DNA of 64,000 nucleotides from Rana temporaria (GCF_905171775.1 NC_053501.1:71469901-71533900), one strand, 5' to 3'. Positions 20,935 through 31,828 are shown, counted from the stretch's first letter. Made by a program: numbers and translations. Notes: generated by a model not told the origin, from the letters alone.

Positions 20935-21559
20935 AGAAAGCTGGTTCTAGCTGGAGGGTATTTCTCTCAGTGTCCACACTGTAAGTTCCAGGAGAGTGGA
21001 AAACCAGGCTTATGTAGCCAATATGGGGCGATGAAAATCCCTTCACTGGTTGGTATCTCAATTTATGGACTCAAATAATAATCATCATGGGCTGCAACAT
21101 GTAACTATTGAGAACCGGGTTAGTTGGGTGAGTACAACAGAGGAGGCTAGACCTGTTGCATTGGGACAGAAATCTGCATTCCCGAGGTGTCAATGTGCTC
21201 ACTTGACCATCAGGATCAATGATGACATTGAGCCAATCAGATTTAGGCATTCTGATGCTTTAGGAGGAGAAGATGTCACGCAGGATGTGACATTGGTTGT
21301 GAGATCCATCTTTCACTTTTGTCATCTCTATTGTGTTACGTACTTACAAAATTACATAGTTGGTAAGATTAAATAAAGACATCAATTTATCCAGTTAAAC
21401 CTATGTGGGTGTGTGTTTATTGGTAATACCATTTCCAATATCCCTGTATATTATGTTAGCTAAGATGTTCATTTTAGTTTTTTTTAAGTTTTTGATACTC
21501 CTTGCAGACACTACCCACTGTGGAAGAGATTTTGACATCCTTACCGCTCTGACAGTAAA
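20935..21559. other. No gene recognised
   Basis: Mixed-composition DNA. A 165-residue frame overlapping its left part is largely inside the preceding miniature element and is not considered coding. Confidence 0.3.
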
Positions 21560-21999
21560 GAACCCGCTATGCATTAAGATAAAAACTTTCTATGTGCAGC
21601 AGCCCCCCGCGGCCCCTCTAATACTTATCTGAGCCCCCTCTCAATCCAGCGATATCCATGAGTGTCTCGGCCATCCGGGACTCTCCCTCCTGATTGGCTG
21701 AGACACAGCAGTGGTGCCATTCGCTCCTGCTGCTGTCAATCAAAGTCAATAAGCCAATTTAGAGAGAGAGAGAGGGGGCGGGGGCCGAACCACAGCTCCG
21801 TGTCTGAATGGACACAGGGAGCTGTGGCCCGGCTCGGGTGCCCCATCGCAAGCTGCTTGCTGTGGGGGTACTCAACAGGAGGGAGGGACCAAGAGTGCCG
21901 AAGCAAGACACAAGAAGAGGAGGATCTGGGCTGCTCTGTGAAAAAGCATTGCACAGAGCAGGTAAGTATAGCATGTTTGTTATTCTTATATACGGTATA
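21560..21999. repeat. Dispersed GC-rich repeat, continued at 23006-23030
   Basis: The text from TATGTGCAGCAGCCCCCC through GGTAAGTATAGCATGTTTGTT resumes after the TTAA element as ACAAGACTTTACAATCACTTTAA. I recall this repeat from ranid DNA, with its right end formed by the TTTACAATCACTTTAA stretch. The TTAA element at 22000 was therefore inserted into it. Confidence 0.6.
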
Positions 22000-23005
22000 T
22001 TAACCAGTTCCCGACCCCCGCATGTACATATACGTCCACAATATGGCACGTACAGGCACATGGGCGTACACGTACGTCCTCGCCTATTAGCGGGTGGGGG
22101 GTCCGATCGGGACCCCCCCCGCTACATGCGGGGGTCGGGTCCGCTCGGGGAGCGATCCGGGACCACGGCGCGGCTATTTGTTTATAGCCGCTCCGTCGCG
22201 ATCGCTCCCCGGAGCTGAAGAACGGGGAGAGCCGTGTGTAAACACGGCTTCCCCGTCCTTCACTATGGCGGCGCATCGATCGCGTCATTCCCTTTATAGG
22301 GAAGACACGATCGATGACGTCATTCCTACAGCCACACCCCCAAACAGTTGTAAACACATACTAGGTGCACCTTAACTCCTACAGCGCCACCTGTGGTTAA
22401 CTCCCAAACTGCAACTGTCATTTTCACAATAAAGAATGCAATTTAAATGCATTTTTTGCTGTGAAAATGACAATGGTCCCAAAAATGTGTCAAAATTGTC
22501 CGAAGTGTCCGCCATAATGTCGCAGTCACGAAAAAAATTGCTGATCGCCGCCATTAGTAGTAAAAAAAAAAAAAAAAAAAAAAATGCAGTAAAACTATCC
22601 CCTATTTTGTAAACACTATAAATTTTGCGCAAACCAATCGATAAACGCTTATTGCGATTTTTTTTACTAAAAATAGGTAGAAGAATACGTATCGGCCTAA
22701 ACTGAGGAAAAAAAATGTTTTTATATATGTTTTTGGGGGATATTTATTACAGCAAAAAGTAAAAAATATTGCTTTTTTTTCAAAATTGTCGCTCTATTTT
22801 TGTTTATAGCGCAAAAACTAAAAACCGCAGATGTGATCAAATACCACCAAAAGAAAGCTCTATTTGTGGGGAAAAAAGGACGCCAATTTTGTTTGGGAGC
22901 CACGTCGCACGACCGCGCAATTGTCTGTTAAAGCGACGCAGTCCCGAACTGTAAAAACACCTTGGGTCTTTAGGCTGCATATTGGTCCGGGGCTTAAGTG
23001 GTTAA
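22000..23005 (-). mobile_element. TTAA-bounded ~1 kb non-autonomous element, copy A
   Basis: It is bounded by TTAA on both sides (22000-22003, 23002-23005) with short inverted ends (CCAGTTC.../...TTAAGTGG). Compared with copies at 43893, 46442 and 51258 it is inverted. Shared blocks include GGCGGACACTTCGGACA (as complement), GAAAGCTCTATTTGTGGG, CGCACGACCGCGCAATTGTC and the unusually AT-rich core. TTAA duplications fit piggyBac or Kolobok. No transposase is encoded. Confidence 0.75.
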
Positions 23006-23109
23006 AAAACAAGACTTTACAATCACTTTAAGGTTAAACTGCTTCTCTTCTAACTTCATTGAGTGGCCACACATTCTGTTAAGCAATCTGTGACTGAATA
23101 GCTTACTTT

Positions 23110-23346
23110 CTATGCCAGGATCACAAGATATTTGTATATCGCTATCATATTTCCTTGTATGTGTCTCTTCTCCAGGGAAAATACTTTTAATGTTTGTAGT
23201 AGTTCTTTGTAACTGAGGTCCTCCAGCCCACTTATTAGCTTTATTGCCCTTCTCTGGATTCTCTCCAGATCCAACTCATCCTTCCTAAGGACTGGTGACC
23301 AGAACTGGACAGCATACTCAAGATGTGGCCAGACCAGAGTTTCGTG
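23110..23346 (-). pseudogene. CR1 LINE reverse transcriptase, C-terminal end
   Basis: The minus-strand frame reads Pro-His-Leu-Glu-Tyr-Ala-Val-Gln-Phe-Trp-Ser-Pro, then Leu-Glu-Arg-Ile-Gln-Arg-Arg-Ala, then Leu-Ser-Tyr-Lys-Glu-Leu-Leu...Phe-Ser-Leu-Glu-Lys-Arg. This is the hallmark end of CR1 family ORF2. The copy is 5'-truncated at about 23346, as is usual for LINEs. The frame runs on artificially into the adjoining L1. Confidence 0.85.
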
Positions 23347-23351
23347 TAATT

Positions 23352-23383
23352 CTGATGATATCCACATAGGATGAAACATGTTA
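23352..23383 (+). ncRNA. Hammerhead-ribozyme-like core, split by L1 insertion
   Basis: CTGATGA (23352-23358) is followed by a 4-bp hairpin ATCC-ACATA-GGAT (23360-23372) and then GAAAC (23373-23377), the order of the hammerhead catalytic core. A self-complementary ACATGT follows, as in dimeric minimal-stem-III ribozymes of Penelope-like retroelements. Stem I cannot be shown because a CR1 fragment abuts the left. One base between CTGATGA and stem II is unpaired. Chance cannot be excluded. Confidence 0.35.
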
Positions 23384-23612
23384 GGCTGGGACGTGGCTTG
23401 CGCATAGCCGGGTGAGGGAGCAGTGTGGTGAGCTCCCGTCATCCCTCCACAGCTCCAGGTGTGTATTACCTTGAGCTGCGCCATGCTGATTGATCCCCCG
23501 CCGACCCCGCTGAAGTCTGCAGCTCTCTGACTCAGTAGCACGGAGATACGGAGCACGGAGACACTGATTCTAAGGGGAGTGAACAGCGGCGCTAACACAG
23601 GGAGAGCGCAGC

Positions 23613-24650
23613 ATGTGCCTTGTGTGCATCATAGGTCACAGGAGCAGACGGAAGCAAGGTATGTGCTCGAGCAGACAGCGGGAGAGCCAGACATCACGCA
23701 ACGCAGCCTTGGCAGCACAGATACAGAACTCCACACCCAGAACCACTGAACAGCAGGAGATTCAGCGGTATTTCCCTACTATACAGGGGGGCAGCTCTCT
23801 GAAGGTAAGAGTGGGCTGCTGGGGGCAGAGGGACACTCTAGGAGGGGACCCAGTGAGATTACAGCCCAGCATCAGATGTCAGTGAGAGCAGACGTGGAGG
23901 CTCTCCAGACCACCCTGCAGAGCCCCCGTATGTCTGCTATCTTAGCAGGGGCTGTAGTCCCCCCACGGGAAGCAGGAGAGTTAAAAAACGAGATGGAAGT
24001 CCTGAAGGCCCTAATTCAAGCACTCCCTACAAGGTCTGATATTACTGACTTGATTGCAAAGGTGGAGGATGCGCACTCCAGGGATCTGGAGTCGGTTAGG
24101 AATGAAATACAGGGCTTAGAGGGCCGCACAGCAGAGGGGGAGAGTGGTTTGAATGGCCTTGGAGCTGCGTGTTGGGCTATTGGAAAAAGAGAGGAATATA
24201 CAGATGGAGGTCTCGGTCTCCCTACAGCTGCAGCTGAAGGAGCTCCAGGATAGGAGCCGCCGAATTAACATACGCATTCGTGGGCTCCCAGAACCGGCTG
24301 AACAGGAAGACCTCCAAGACACGGTAAAGTGTTTACTGCAAAGTGTTATGAAAGACAAGGTGGTAATAAATTAGGAGATGGACAGAATACACAGGGCTTT
24401 GGGCCCAAACCGAAAGATAATGGCCGCCCTGGGGATGTGATATGCCGATTACATTATTTTGCACACAGGGAGGCAATCTTACGGAAGTCATGGGAGGCCG
24501 GTTTAATAGAATTTCATGGGGCACAAGTGAAGATTTTACCTGACTTATCAAGTGCCACTCTCCAGCGCAGAGCATTACTTCGTCCAATATTGGAACGGGT
24601 GAAGGACTGGGGAGGAACATATAGGTGGAGATTCCCCATATCAGTGTTCA
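23613..24650 (+). pseudogene. L1 ORF1 (RNA-binding protein) remnant
   Basis: ORF1 proteins coat LINE RNA as trimers. Here three overlapping frames are needed. The first holds an N-terminal segment and a coiled-coil-like Leu/Glu-rich stretch (23876-24253). The second has the Arg-Arg-Ile-Asn-Ile-Arg-Ile-Arg-Gly-Leu-Pro-Glu motif of the RRM region (near 24255-24290). The third has Asp-Val-Ile-Cys-Arg-Leu-His-Tyr-Phe and the C-terminal domain ending Tyr-Arg-Trp-Arg-Phe-Pro (to about 24640). There is at least one frameshift and an in-frame stop at 24372. The 3' end runs into the composite insertion. Confidence 0.8.
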
Positions 24651-24654
24651 CTAG

Positions 24655-25362
24655 GAAAGAAAAAACAGGGGTGCAATCAGCGCAAAAAGACCATATATGA
24701 ATATGCAATGAATTAAATTAATGAAAATTCATGTGATAATAAATGTTGTGAAAAAACCTCTAGTTTGAATTCACCGGTATGCTGGCTGGACACTAAAAGG
24801 ACATTCACAAAATCCAAAAGTGATACAAATATATAAAGAACAGTGCAGCGCAAACCAATTTATGTGTATAAATGAATAAATCAATAAAGTCCAAGAGAGA
24901 TTGGCAATCCAATAATCCAATTCTTAGGATTCTTTACCAAGTGAAAGTAGGCACACCAAACTAATAAGTGATCTCTCCACCAGTAGAGATGGGTACTCTC
25001 ACCTCAGCAATAGACCACTGTGTTACCAGATGGTCAAATGAGCAGGTAAATCAACAAAGGAGACCAGGGAGCAAGATGGTATTTCATTTCCTCATAATAT
25101 CAGCCATGCACATGGACCGGAACATGTAAGAAGAAATCAAGAATCTAAGAGCTTGCCGCTGGACTCGGATGTTTAATGAATAAAAAACACACACAGGCTA
25201 CTCACATTTTAGCCAATAACATAAGGCATTAAGGATACAAAGCCGGGCATCAAAACATGGGTTCTTAGGACGGCAGCGAGCAACGCAAATTCAGGAGCCT
25301 GAATTTTGCGTCGCTCGCTGCCGTCCTAAGAACCCATGATTTGATGCCCGGCTTTGTATCCT
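24655..25362. repeat. Foldback-containing repeat inserted in L1
   Basis: The ORF1 text stops at about 24650 and is replaced by AT-rich sequence with GTGCAATCAGCGC and CAGCGCAAACCAATTTATGTG, similar in style to the GCGCTAAACCC ends of the palindrome at 32765. It ends in a nearly perfect hairpin (25232-25362) whose arms contain AGGATACAAAGCCGGGCATC and TTCTTAGGACGGCAGCGAGC. It is non-coding. A Penelope-like relationship is inference. Confidence 0.5.
25232..25362. repeat. Long hairpin, ~63-bp arms with minimal loop
   Basis: The left arm begins AGGATACAAAGCCGGGCATC, and the right arm ends with its complement (GATGCCCGGCTTTGTATCCT). The centre reads CAGGAGCCTG. Only a few mismatches are visible. 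Confidence 0.85.
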
Positions 25363-25880
25363 ATGCGATTCGGCACTGAGTCGCTTTAACTGACAATTGC
25401 GCAGTCGTACGACGTGGCTCCCAAACAAAATTTGCGTCCTTTTTTTCCCATAAATAGAGCTTTCTTTTGGTGGTATTTGATCACCTCTGCGCTTTTTTAT
25501 TTTTTGTGCTATAAACAAAAATAGAGCGACAATTTGGAAAAAAATCCAATATTTTTTACTTTTTGCTATAATAAATATCCCCCAAAAATATATAAAAAAA
25601 TAGTTTTTTTCCTCAGTTTAGGCCGATACGTATTTTTCTACATATTTTTGGTAAAAAAATCGCAATAAGCGTTTATCGGTTGGTTTGCGCAAAATTTATA
25701 GCGTTTACAAAATAGGGGATAGTTATATTGCATTTTTATAAATTTTTATTTTTTACTACTAATGGCGGCGATCAGCGATTTTTTCGTGACTGCGACATTA
25801 TGGCGGACACTTCGGACAATTTTGACACATTTTTGGGACCATTATAATTTTCACAGCAAAAAATGCATTTAAAATGCATT
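25363..25880 (+). mobile_element. TTAA-family element fragment, left part (continues at 30066-30246)
   Basis: Starting at TGCGATTCGGCACTGAGTCG, this matches the plus-oriented TTAA copies at 43893 and 46442 (CGTGGCTCCCAAACAAAATT, GAGCTTTCTTTTGGTGGTAT, ATGGCGGACACTTCGGAC). It is interrupted at GCATT by the Harbinger element and resumes as ACTGTTTATTGTGGAAATGAC. Both outer ends of the copy are missing. Confidence 0.8.
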
Positions 25881-26299
25881 GGCCCAGATTCAGGTAGATT
25901 TGCCCATTATTTACACCTGTGCAGCTCAGCTGAATTGCTCTGCGCCGGGGCAATTTGGCAAGATTGCCACCTGATTCAGGATGCCTTTTGTGTGGTAATT
26001 TGCTCCTGTGTAAGGCAAAATTGAGGGCGCAAGCCAGCGCAAGTGAAAGTGGGTGTGCCCCTATGCAAATGATGGTCTGTCCGCTCAGCAGTGGCTTGCG
26101 CCCGGCGCATGCATGCGCAGTTCGACCGCTCCCGTGTGCGCATGCGTGCAACTGCGCCTGTCCTAATATCTGGGCAAATCCTGCCCACCTGCTTGCACTG
26201 AGAAAATAAATAGGGGCAGACCTGCGCAGGTCCTGTGCAAAATTACATCCTGCTTTTTCCACCCCCCCCTGAGCAAGGTAATTTTGTCCTTTATTGGAG

Positions 26300-27946
26300 A
26301 TGGCACCTCCTCAGAGGGAAAAAAAGAGGAAAGCGAACTTTAACTCCGCTGAGATGGAGGTAATGCTGGCGGCACTCACTCGCCATACTACTGTGCTGTA
26401 TGGTGCCCAGCGGAAGCACACCACTGTGGCCCAAAGGAGGGCTATCTATGATGCCATTACTTTGGACATAAATGCCCTGGGCAATGAGGAGAGGACCTGG
26501 GAGGATATTCAAAAAAAGATGAACGATATGCGGCGTAGGGTCCGGGATAAGCTAGTGATTATCCGGAAACATACCAGGGGCACGGGAGGAGGACCAGTCT
26601 GCCCAATACCTTTAAATCCGGAGGAGGAGATCATATCTCAAAGTTTGTCGCTGGAGCAGGTGGAGGGAGTTCCAGGATATGACTCCACTGTTGGGGACTT
26701 GGGGACTGGTAAGTGTGTTTTATCTCATATTTGCTGTGTATCATGGGAGGGGGTAGAAGTGAACATATGAGGGGGTAGAAGGGAACATGTAACAAGTGTG
26801 TTTTATCTCATATTTGCTGTGTATCATGTGAGTGGGTAGAAGGGAACATGTAACAAGTTTTTTTTCCTCATATTTGCTGTGTATCATGGGAGGGGGTAGA
26901 AGTGAACATATGAGTGGGTAGAAGGGAACATGTAACAAGTTTTTTTCTTCTCATATTTGCTGTGTATCATGGGAGGGGGTAGAAGGGAAAATGTAACAAG
27001 TGTGTGGCTCCAGCAGCATGTGTTTTTTTGTGTCATCCACAGATGTTGCGGATGAAGCTGGGCCGTCGTCGGCTGCAGGGCGACCCACGCCATCCCCACA
27101 TCATCAGGTGGTACAGTCAACCCCCATGGAGATACTGGCCATGTTGGTGGAGGAGGAGAGTGAACATAGGCCAACTATGGAGGAGGAAGTGGAGGAGGAG
27201 TCCATTATCCTCCACCTGGAGGACTCTGTCTTCCTCCAGGAGGATCCCACCATCCCTGATCTCCCCACCACCCCCCGACCATCACGTCATCCCCCTCCAG
27301 GGCAAGCCTCTCCAGGGCAAACCCCTCCAGTGTCCCTCCCTCCAGTGTCCCTCCCTCCAGTGTGGCCCCCTCCTCTTCTTCTCCCTCAGTACGGGCCCCA
27401 GCCTCTCCTCCCAGGAAGGCTCTTTGCAAAACGAGGGGTGTACCCTCCGTCCTCCGAGAAGGTCTGCAGGAGGAACAGGGCCGGCAGACCCGCCATCTAG
27501 GGGACATGGTGGGTGATTTGAGGTGGGTGGCGGACAGCCTGGCATCCTCCTCCTCCTCTGTGCAGCAGGCCCTCACCCTGCATGCTGACCGGGGGAAACG
27601 AGACACCGAGAGCCTGGAGGAAGTCAGCGCGAACTGTGGAGCCATGGTCACCTGCATGGTTGAGCAGCAGGACGCCACCGCTTTGCTCACAGCGGAGGTG
27701 AGCAGGTTGGCAGGTGCGGTGGAGGCCAACACTGCCGCTGTGCGGGAGGAGGGGAGACTAACCCGGCGGCACCAGAGGAACACTACCACCCGGCAGCTGC
27801 GGATGTTGGCACAAACCAACAGCGTGCTCACCCGCCTGGCCAACGCCATGGAGGGCAGACAGGCACCACCTGCCAGGAGTGAGGAAGTAGGGGTTGATGC
27901 TCCTCCCCCCCTCCATCCCCACCACAGGCTCAACCACGCCGACTGA
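26300..27946 (+). CDS. Harbinger Myb/SANT-like DNA-binding protein (two exons, one frameshift)
   Basis: Exon 1 (26300-26708) starts at ATG within GAGATGGCACCTCC. Its Myb-like domain holds Ala-Asn-Phe-Asn-Ser-Ala-Glu-Met-Glu-Val-Met, Thr-Trp-Glu-Asp-Ile-Gln-Lys-Lys-Met-Asn-Asp-Met-Arg-Arg-Arg and Lys-Leu-Val-Ile-Ile-Arg-Lys. The donor GTAAGTG (26709) and the acceptor TCATCCACAG (to 27042) join in frame, giving Gly-Asp-Val-Ala-Asp-Glu. Exon 2 is acidic then Pro-rich; a frame change is needed near 27300-27370, inside a CCCTCCAGTGTC repeat. The C-terminal part (to 27946) is predicted helical with a coiled-coil flavour. The protein helps its transposase enter the nucleus and bind the ends. The frameshift could be decay or an assembly error in the repeat. 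Confidence 0.8.
26709..27042 (+). repeat. Intron of the Myb-like gene filled with tandem repeats
   Basis: Three to four tandem variants of TCATATTTGCTGTGTATCATG + GGAGGGGGTAGAAGTGAACATATGAG + GGGTAGAAGGGAACATGTAACAAG occupy nearly the whole intron. The intron length therefore probably varies between copies of the transposon. Confidence 0.8.
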
Positions 27947-28510
27947 GGAGTCAGAGCCGGGGCACCCTTGGCACGAGGATGTCTAAAAAAAAAAAAAAAA
28001 AATTCATGTGCCTTTTTTTTTTTTTTACATATCCCTTGGTGCTCAGATAAGGAGCTTTTTCTATTTACTTTGATTATGCTCATATGATTTTTTTGGGGGG
28101 GATATTTATTTTTTGCTCAGATTATGAGCTTTTATATTTTTTATTTATGCTCAAAGTTTGAGTTTTTATTTTATTTTGTAGTCCCTACACACGGTGAGGA
28201 GTGTATACTACAGTGTGACTGGTGTGTGAATGGGGGGGGGGGTGTCACTCCTGCTGGAAAAGGGGTGTCACCCTCTGCCATGTGCAAGGTGTATGAATGG
28301 ACAGCAACATAATTGGAGCCTTGACGCGGCGTTGCTGCTCCCTAATACCATGGGGTATCCTTGGGTCTAATCCAATTTTGGGTGCATGTGGGGTGTGTGT
28401 GCTAGGGAACACAGTGGTGTGCACGCGTGCATTCTACTTGTGACATGATTAATGTGTGTGTTTAACGTGCAAAGAGACGTTCCACGAGACCTCTCCTGAC
28501 TGCTCTTCCC

Positions 28511-29722
28511 TCAGTAGATCGGGTAGAGTTGCTTGGGGGGGGGATTGTGTGGTTCGGGGGTCAGGTCATCACGTATGTCAATCTGCAGGCCCCTTCTCTC
28601 GGCAAAGTTGTGCAGAATACAACATGCCCCGATGATCTTGCATACAAAGTTTGGGGAATACAACAGGGTCCCCCCGGATTTACCCAGGCATCTGAAATGG
28701 GACTTAAGGATGCCAAATGTGCGCTCCACCACTGCACGGGTACGTGTGTGAGCTTCATTATATCTTTCCTCTTCTGGGGTTTGGGGGTTACGGAATGGGG
28801 TCATCATATGGGGTCCCAGTGCATATGCCGCGTCACCTGGAAGGGAAAAGACAGGAGGATGTTAGTCGTGCATGTGCCCCTCGTGATGTCTGCATCATGG
28901 GGGGGGACAGTCATACCTGACACCCATGTCACTCACCAATCAGCCAGCTGTCCCCATACATGTTCTGTTCAAATTCGGTGGGGATGGGGCTCTGACGGAA
29001 TATGAAGCTGTCATTGCAGGACCTGGGGTGTTTGGCACGGACGTGCCATATGAGGCCATGGGCATCCACTATGACCTGGACATTGATGGAATGCCAGTGC
29101 TTCCTATTACAGTATATATGCTCTAGGTTACGGGGGGGGGGCGTAGTGCCACATGGGTACAATCAATGGCCCCCACAGTGCGTGGGAATCTGGCAATTTG
29201 ATAGAAATCTGTGATTGCCTTCTGCCGCAGGTCCTCCTGGGTGGGTTTGATGAACTGGTGGGACATGCGTCTCAGGATTGCAGGGACAATCTGGTGCACA
29301 CACCTGCTCATGGAGGATTGGGACATCCCAGCCACGATTCCACTTGTGCGTTGAAAAGATCCACTTGCCAGGAAATGCAGGGTTGCCACTACCTTGACCA
29401 GTGGCTGCACTGCATGTCCACAATGTGTCTGGCTGGTGATGTCATCATGCAGGATTGTGGCTAATTCCAGGATGACTTCAGGGCTGAATCTAAACATGCC
29501 ATACACCTCCAAATCACTCATGTCAAAGATGTTCCTGCGCACTCGGTATATCCTCTCCCGTGCCCTCCTACGAGTCGGTTCACTCAGTAGTATTGCTAGA
29601 ACCATGGCTGCCCCTGGCATGTTGGCACACAGATGTGAGGTCCAGAATGTGTGGGTGCTCTGCTTGTTCAGCTCGTCCGTATTGGTGCTGCTGTAGTTGC
29701 TCTCCAGCTGACCTGTGGCCAT
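28511..29722 (-). CDS. Harbinger DDE transposase (HARBI1-like nuclease; two exons, one frameshift)
   Basis: It starts at ATG 29720-29722. The N-terminal helical region is followed by Ser-Gln-Ser-Ser-Met-Ser-Arg (helix-turn-helix-like) and by the catalytic core: Gly-Ala-Ile-Asp-Cys-Thr-His-Val (first Asp), Cys-Asn-Asp-Ser-Phe-Ile (second Asp region), Tyr-Gly-Asp-Ser-Trp-Leu, and Val-Val-Glu-Arg-Thr-Phe-Gly-Ile-Leu-Lys (Glu). Exon 1 ends at 28937 (donor GTGAGT) and exon 2 starts at 28836 after CCTTCCAG; splicing keeps the frame (Gly-Asp-Ala-Ala-Tyr). A frame change occurs at the nine-G run near 29130-29140, a site prone to sequencing error. The enzyme cuts at the GGCCCAGATTCA ends. All catalytic residues are present, so the copy may be young. 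Confidence 0.88.
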
Positions 29723-30065
29723 CTGTTGCTAACTTGCCCCTGCTTTTATAATGTGCAAGTTTGCCCGGGCCGAACAGCTTGCGCGCTTGTTGTGCAAACT
29801 GCGCCTCACATGCGCAGATTTTTGAATCAGCGTTAGTTCCTCATTTGCATATTTGCTGACGGAAAACAATGAGAGCGCAAGTTGCACCCTGCGCAAAAAT
29901 GCCCATTAATTGCACCGGGGCAGAGAAACTGCGTCCCTTGAAAAATGCCTAATTTCAGGCTTAGCTTGTTTTCTGGGTCATCCGCATATTTGCCTGTGCG
30001 CAAACCCGTACTTGCGTGGCGCATATCGCGATTGCGCCAGCGCAAGTCGTACCTGAATCTGGGCC

Positions 30066-30246
30066 ACTGTTTATTGTGGAAATGACAGTTGCAGTTTGGG
30101 AGTTAACCACAGGGGGCGCTGAATGAGTTATGTTTCACCTAGTGTGTGTTTACAACTGTAGGGGGGTGTGGCTGTAGGAGTGACATCATCGATTGTGTCT
30201 ACCTATAAAGGGGATGACATGATCGATGCAGCCGCCACAGTGAAGC
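30066..30246 (+). mobile_element. TTAA-family element fragment, right part
   Basis: It continues the copy interrupted at 25880: CAGTTGCAGTTTGGGAGTTAAC, GGGGGCGCTGAA and the CGATCGATGCAGCCGCCAC type text. It stops at CAGTGAAG, where L1 ORF2 sequence begins. Confidence 0.75.
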
Positions 30247-31828
30247 AAAGTGGTACTTTGAGACAAACGATACCCCAGATTGCAATTTAGGGGTGGTGTG
30301 GGAGGCCCATAAGGCGGTGATAAGAGGGGTTTTGATGAAACACGGGGCAAGGATAAAGAGGGCAAGGGAATTAAAGGTAACAACCCTTATGACAGAGATT
30401 TCACGTTTAGAAATAAGACACAAAAAGAGCCCCAGCCCAGAGGTAGAAAGGGACCTCCTGGCAGCACGTAGACAAATCACTGAACTACTCCTATATAGAG
30501 CGAAAAGGGCAATACAGATAGGTAGAAGTCAGAATTATGAATTTGGCAATAAATTCGGGAAGCAACTGGCTAGCTTGTTGAGGGAACAACAAACAAGGAC
30601 CTATATTCCAATGATTTTGGGAACAGGAGGGGACAAACTTGCTCTACCCAGAGAGATAGCACAGAGATTTGGGGACTTTAAGTTCCCAGGATCATGGGGC
30701 AATGGGAAACTATATAGCAACTTCAGGTATTCCAAGTTTAATGTCAGAGATGAGCCAAGAGATGGAAAAGCCTATTACCATAGAAGAGATACAGGAAGTA
30801 GTGAAAAAGGGGAAAGGAGGGAAATCACCGGGACCGGATGGGTTTACTATTCAATATTACAGACTTTTGTTATCAGGCCCGGGCCCATTTATGGCGAAAA
30901 TGTTTAATGGGTTAGGAGACACAGGTACCTTCCATACTGAATCGCTAAAAGCGGTGATATCGGTTATACCCAAGGAGGGAAAGGATCCTTCCCAATGCGG
31001 GAGCTACAGACCAATTTCACTATTGAATGAAGATCAGAAACGTATTGCTAAGATTCTGGCAAGGCGGGTACAGCAGTACATACCCGGGCTAGTCCACAAA
31101 GATCAGGTGGGATTTGTGCAGATGCGCGAAGCTCGGGACAATATGGTTAAGACCCTGAATTTGATCCATTTGGCTGGTACTTCCCGAACCCTGTGTGTCT
31201 TTCTCAGAACGGATGCTGAAAAAGCTTTTGATTGAATAAATTGGCAATTCATGTTCATGGTATTGAGACACATGGGGTTAGGTAATAAGATGTTACAATG
31301 GATCGCAAGTAACTATACCCACCCGTCGGCCCAGGTCAGAGTGAACGGAATACTGTCGCCACCTTTTAAGTTGTCAAACGGGACAAGACAGGGGTGCCCC
31401 CTATCCCCTTTTTTATTTGCGTTATCTGTGGAACCCTTACTAAGTAGGATCCGAATGAATCCAGCTATTAAAGGGGTGTCTCTGGGAGGTACAGAATATA
31501 AGATCTCAGCATATGCGGACGACATGATGTATAGCCTGACCAGACCGATGGAATCCCTTCCTAACTTGTTACAAGAACTAAAGATATATGGAGATTTATC
31601 AAATTTCAAGATAAATTATGATAAATCGGAGGCGATGGGAGTGGCGCTTCCGGAAAAAGACTTGAGGATACTGAAATCTAAATATAAATTTAAATGGTCT
31701 GATACATCTCTCACATATTTGGGCACCTCCATCCTGGCGGACCTAACACAAGTTTTTAAACTTAATTTTGCACCATTATTGGCGAAAGCAAGGGTCCTCC
31801 TGGATGGATGGCAGAAGGGGTTCCATTC
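30247..31828 (+). pseudogene. L1 ORF2: linker and reverse transcriptase
   Basis: After the composite insert the LINE resumes in the region before the RT (Val-Trp-Glu-Ala-His-Lys-Ala-Val-Ile-Arg-Gly, 30293 on). RT blocks follow: Gly-Lys-Ser-Pro-Gly-Pro-Asp-Gly (near 30815), Tyr-Arg-Pro-Ile-Ser-Leu-Leu-Asn (near 31000), Asp-Ala-Glu-Lys-Ala-Phe-Asp (near 31215), Thr-Arg-Gln-Gly-Cys-Pro-Leu-Ser-Pro (near 31390) and the catalytic Tyr-Ala-Asp-Asp (near 31510). Frames change at about 30670-30900, and a stop follows the Ala-Phe-Asp block. The endonuclease domain is missing. The frame stops at Ser-Trp where the LTR-like insert begins, and continues at 37022. Confidence 0.9.

Larger units (their letters stand above)
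25881..30065. mobile_element. Nearly complete autonomous Harbinger transposon, 4.2 kb
   Basis: Terminal repeats GGCCCAGATTCAGGTA (25881) and TACCTGAATCTGGGCC (ending 30065) bound the element. The flanking triplets are ATT and ACT. It carries the two standard genes in convergent orientation: a Myb/SANT-like protein on plus (26300-27946) and a DDE transposase on minus (28511-29722). Each has one intron with good GT/AG sites and one apparent frameshift. The empty site can be read from TTAA-family copies at 46442 and 43893. Confidence 0.92.

Noticed and set aside
21808..22375. Possible GC-rich gene (frames of 93-136 residues)
   Set aside because: The frames span the boundary between a dispersed repeat and the TTAA element inserted in it, so they cannot be one ancestral gene.
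27205..28083. 292-residue minus-strand frame
   Set aside because: It is the shadow of the Harbinger Myb-like exon on the opposite strand; the plus strand has the family motif and splice sites.
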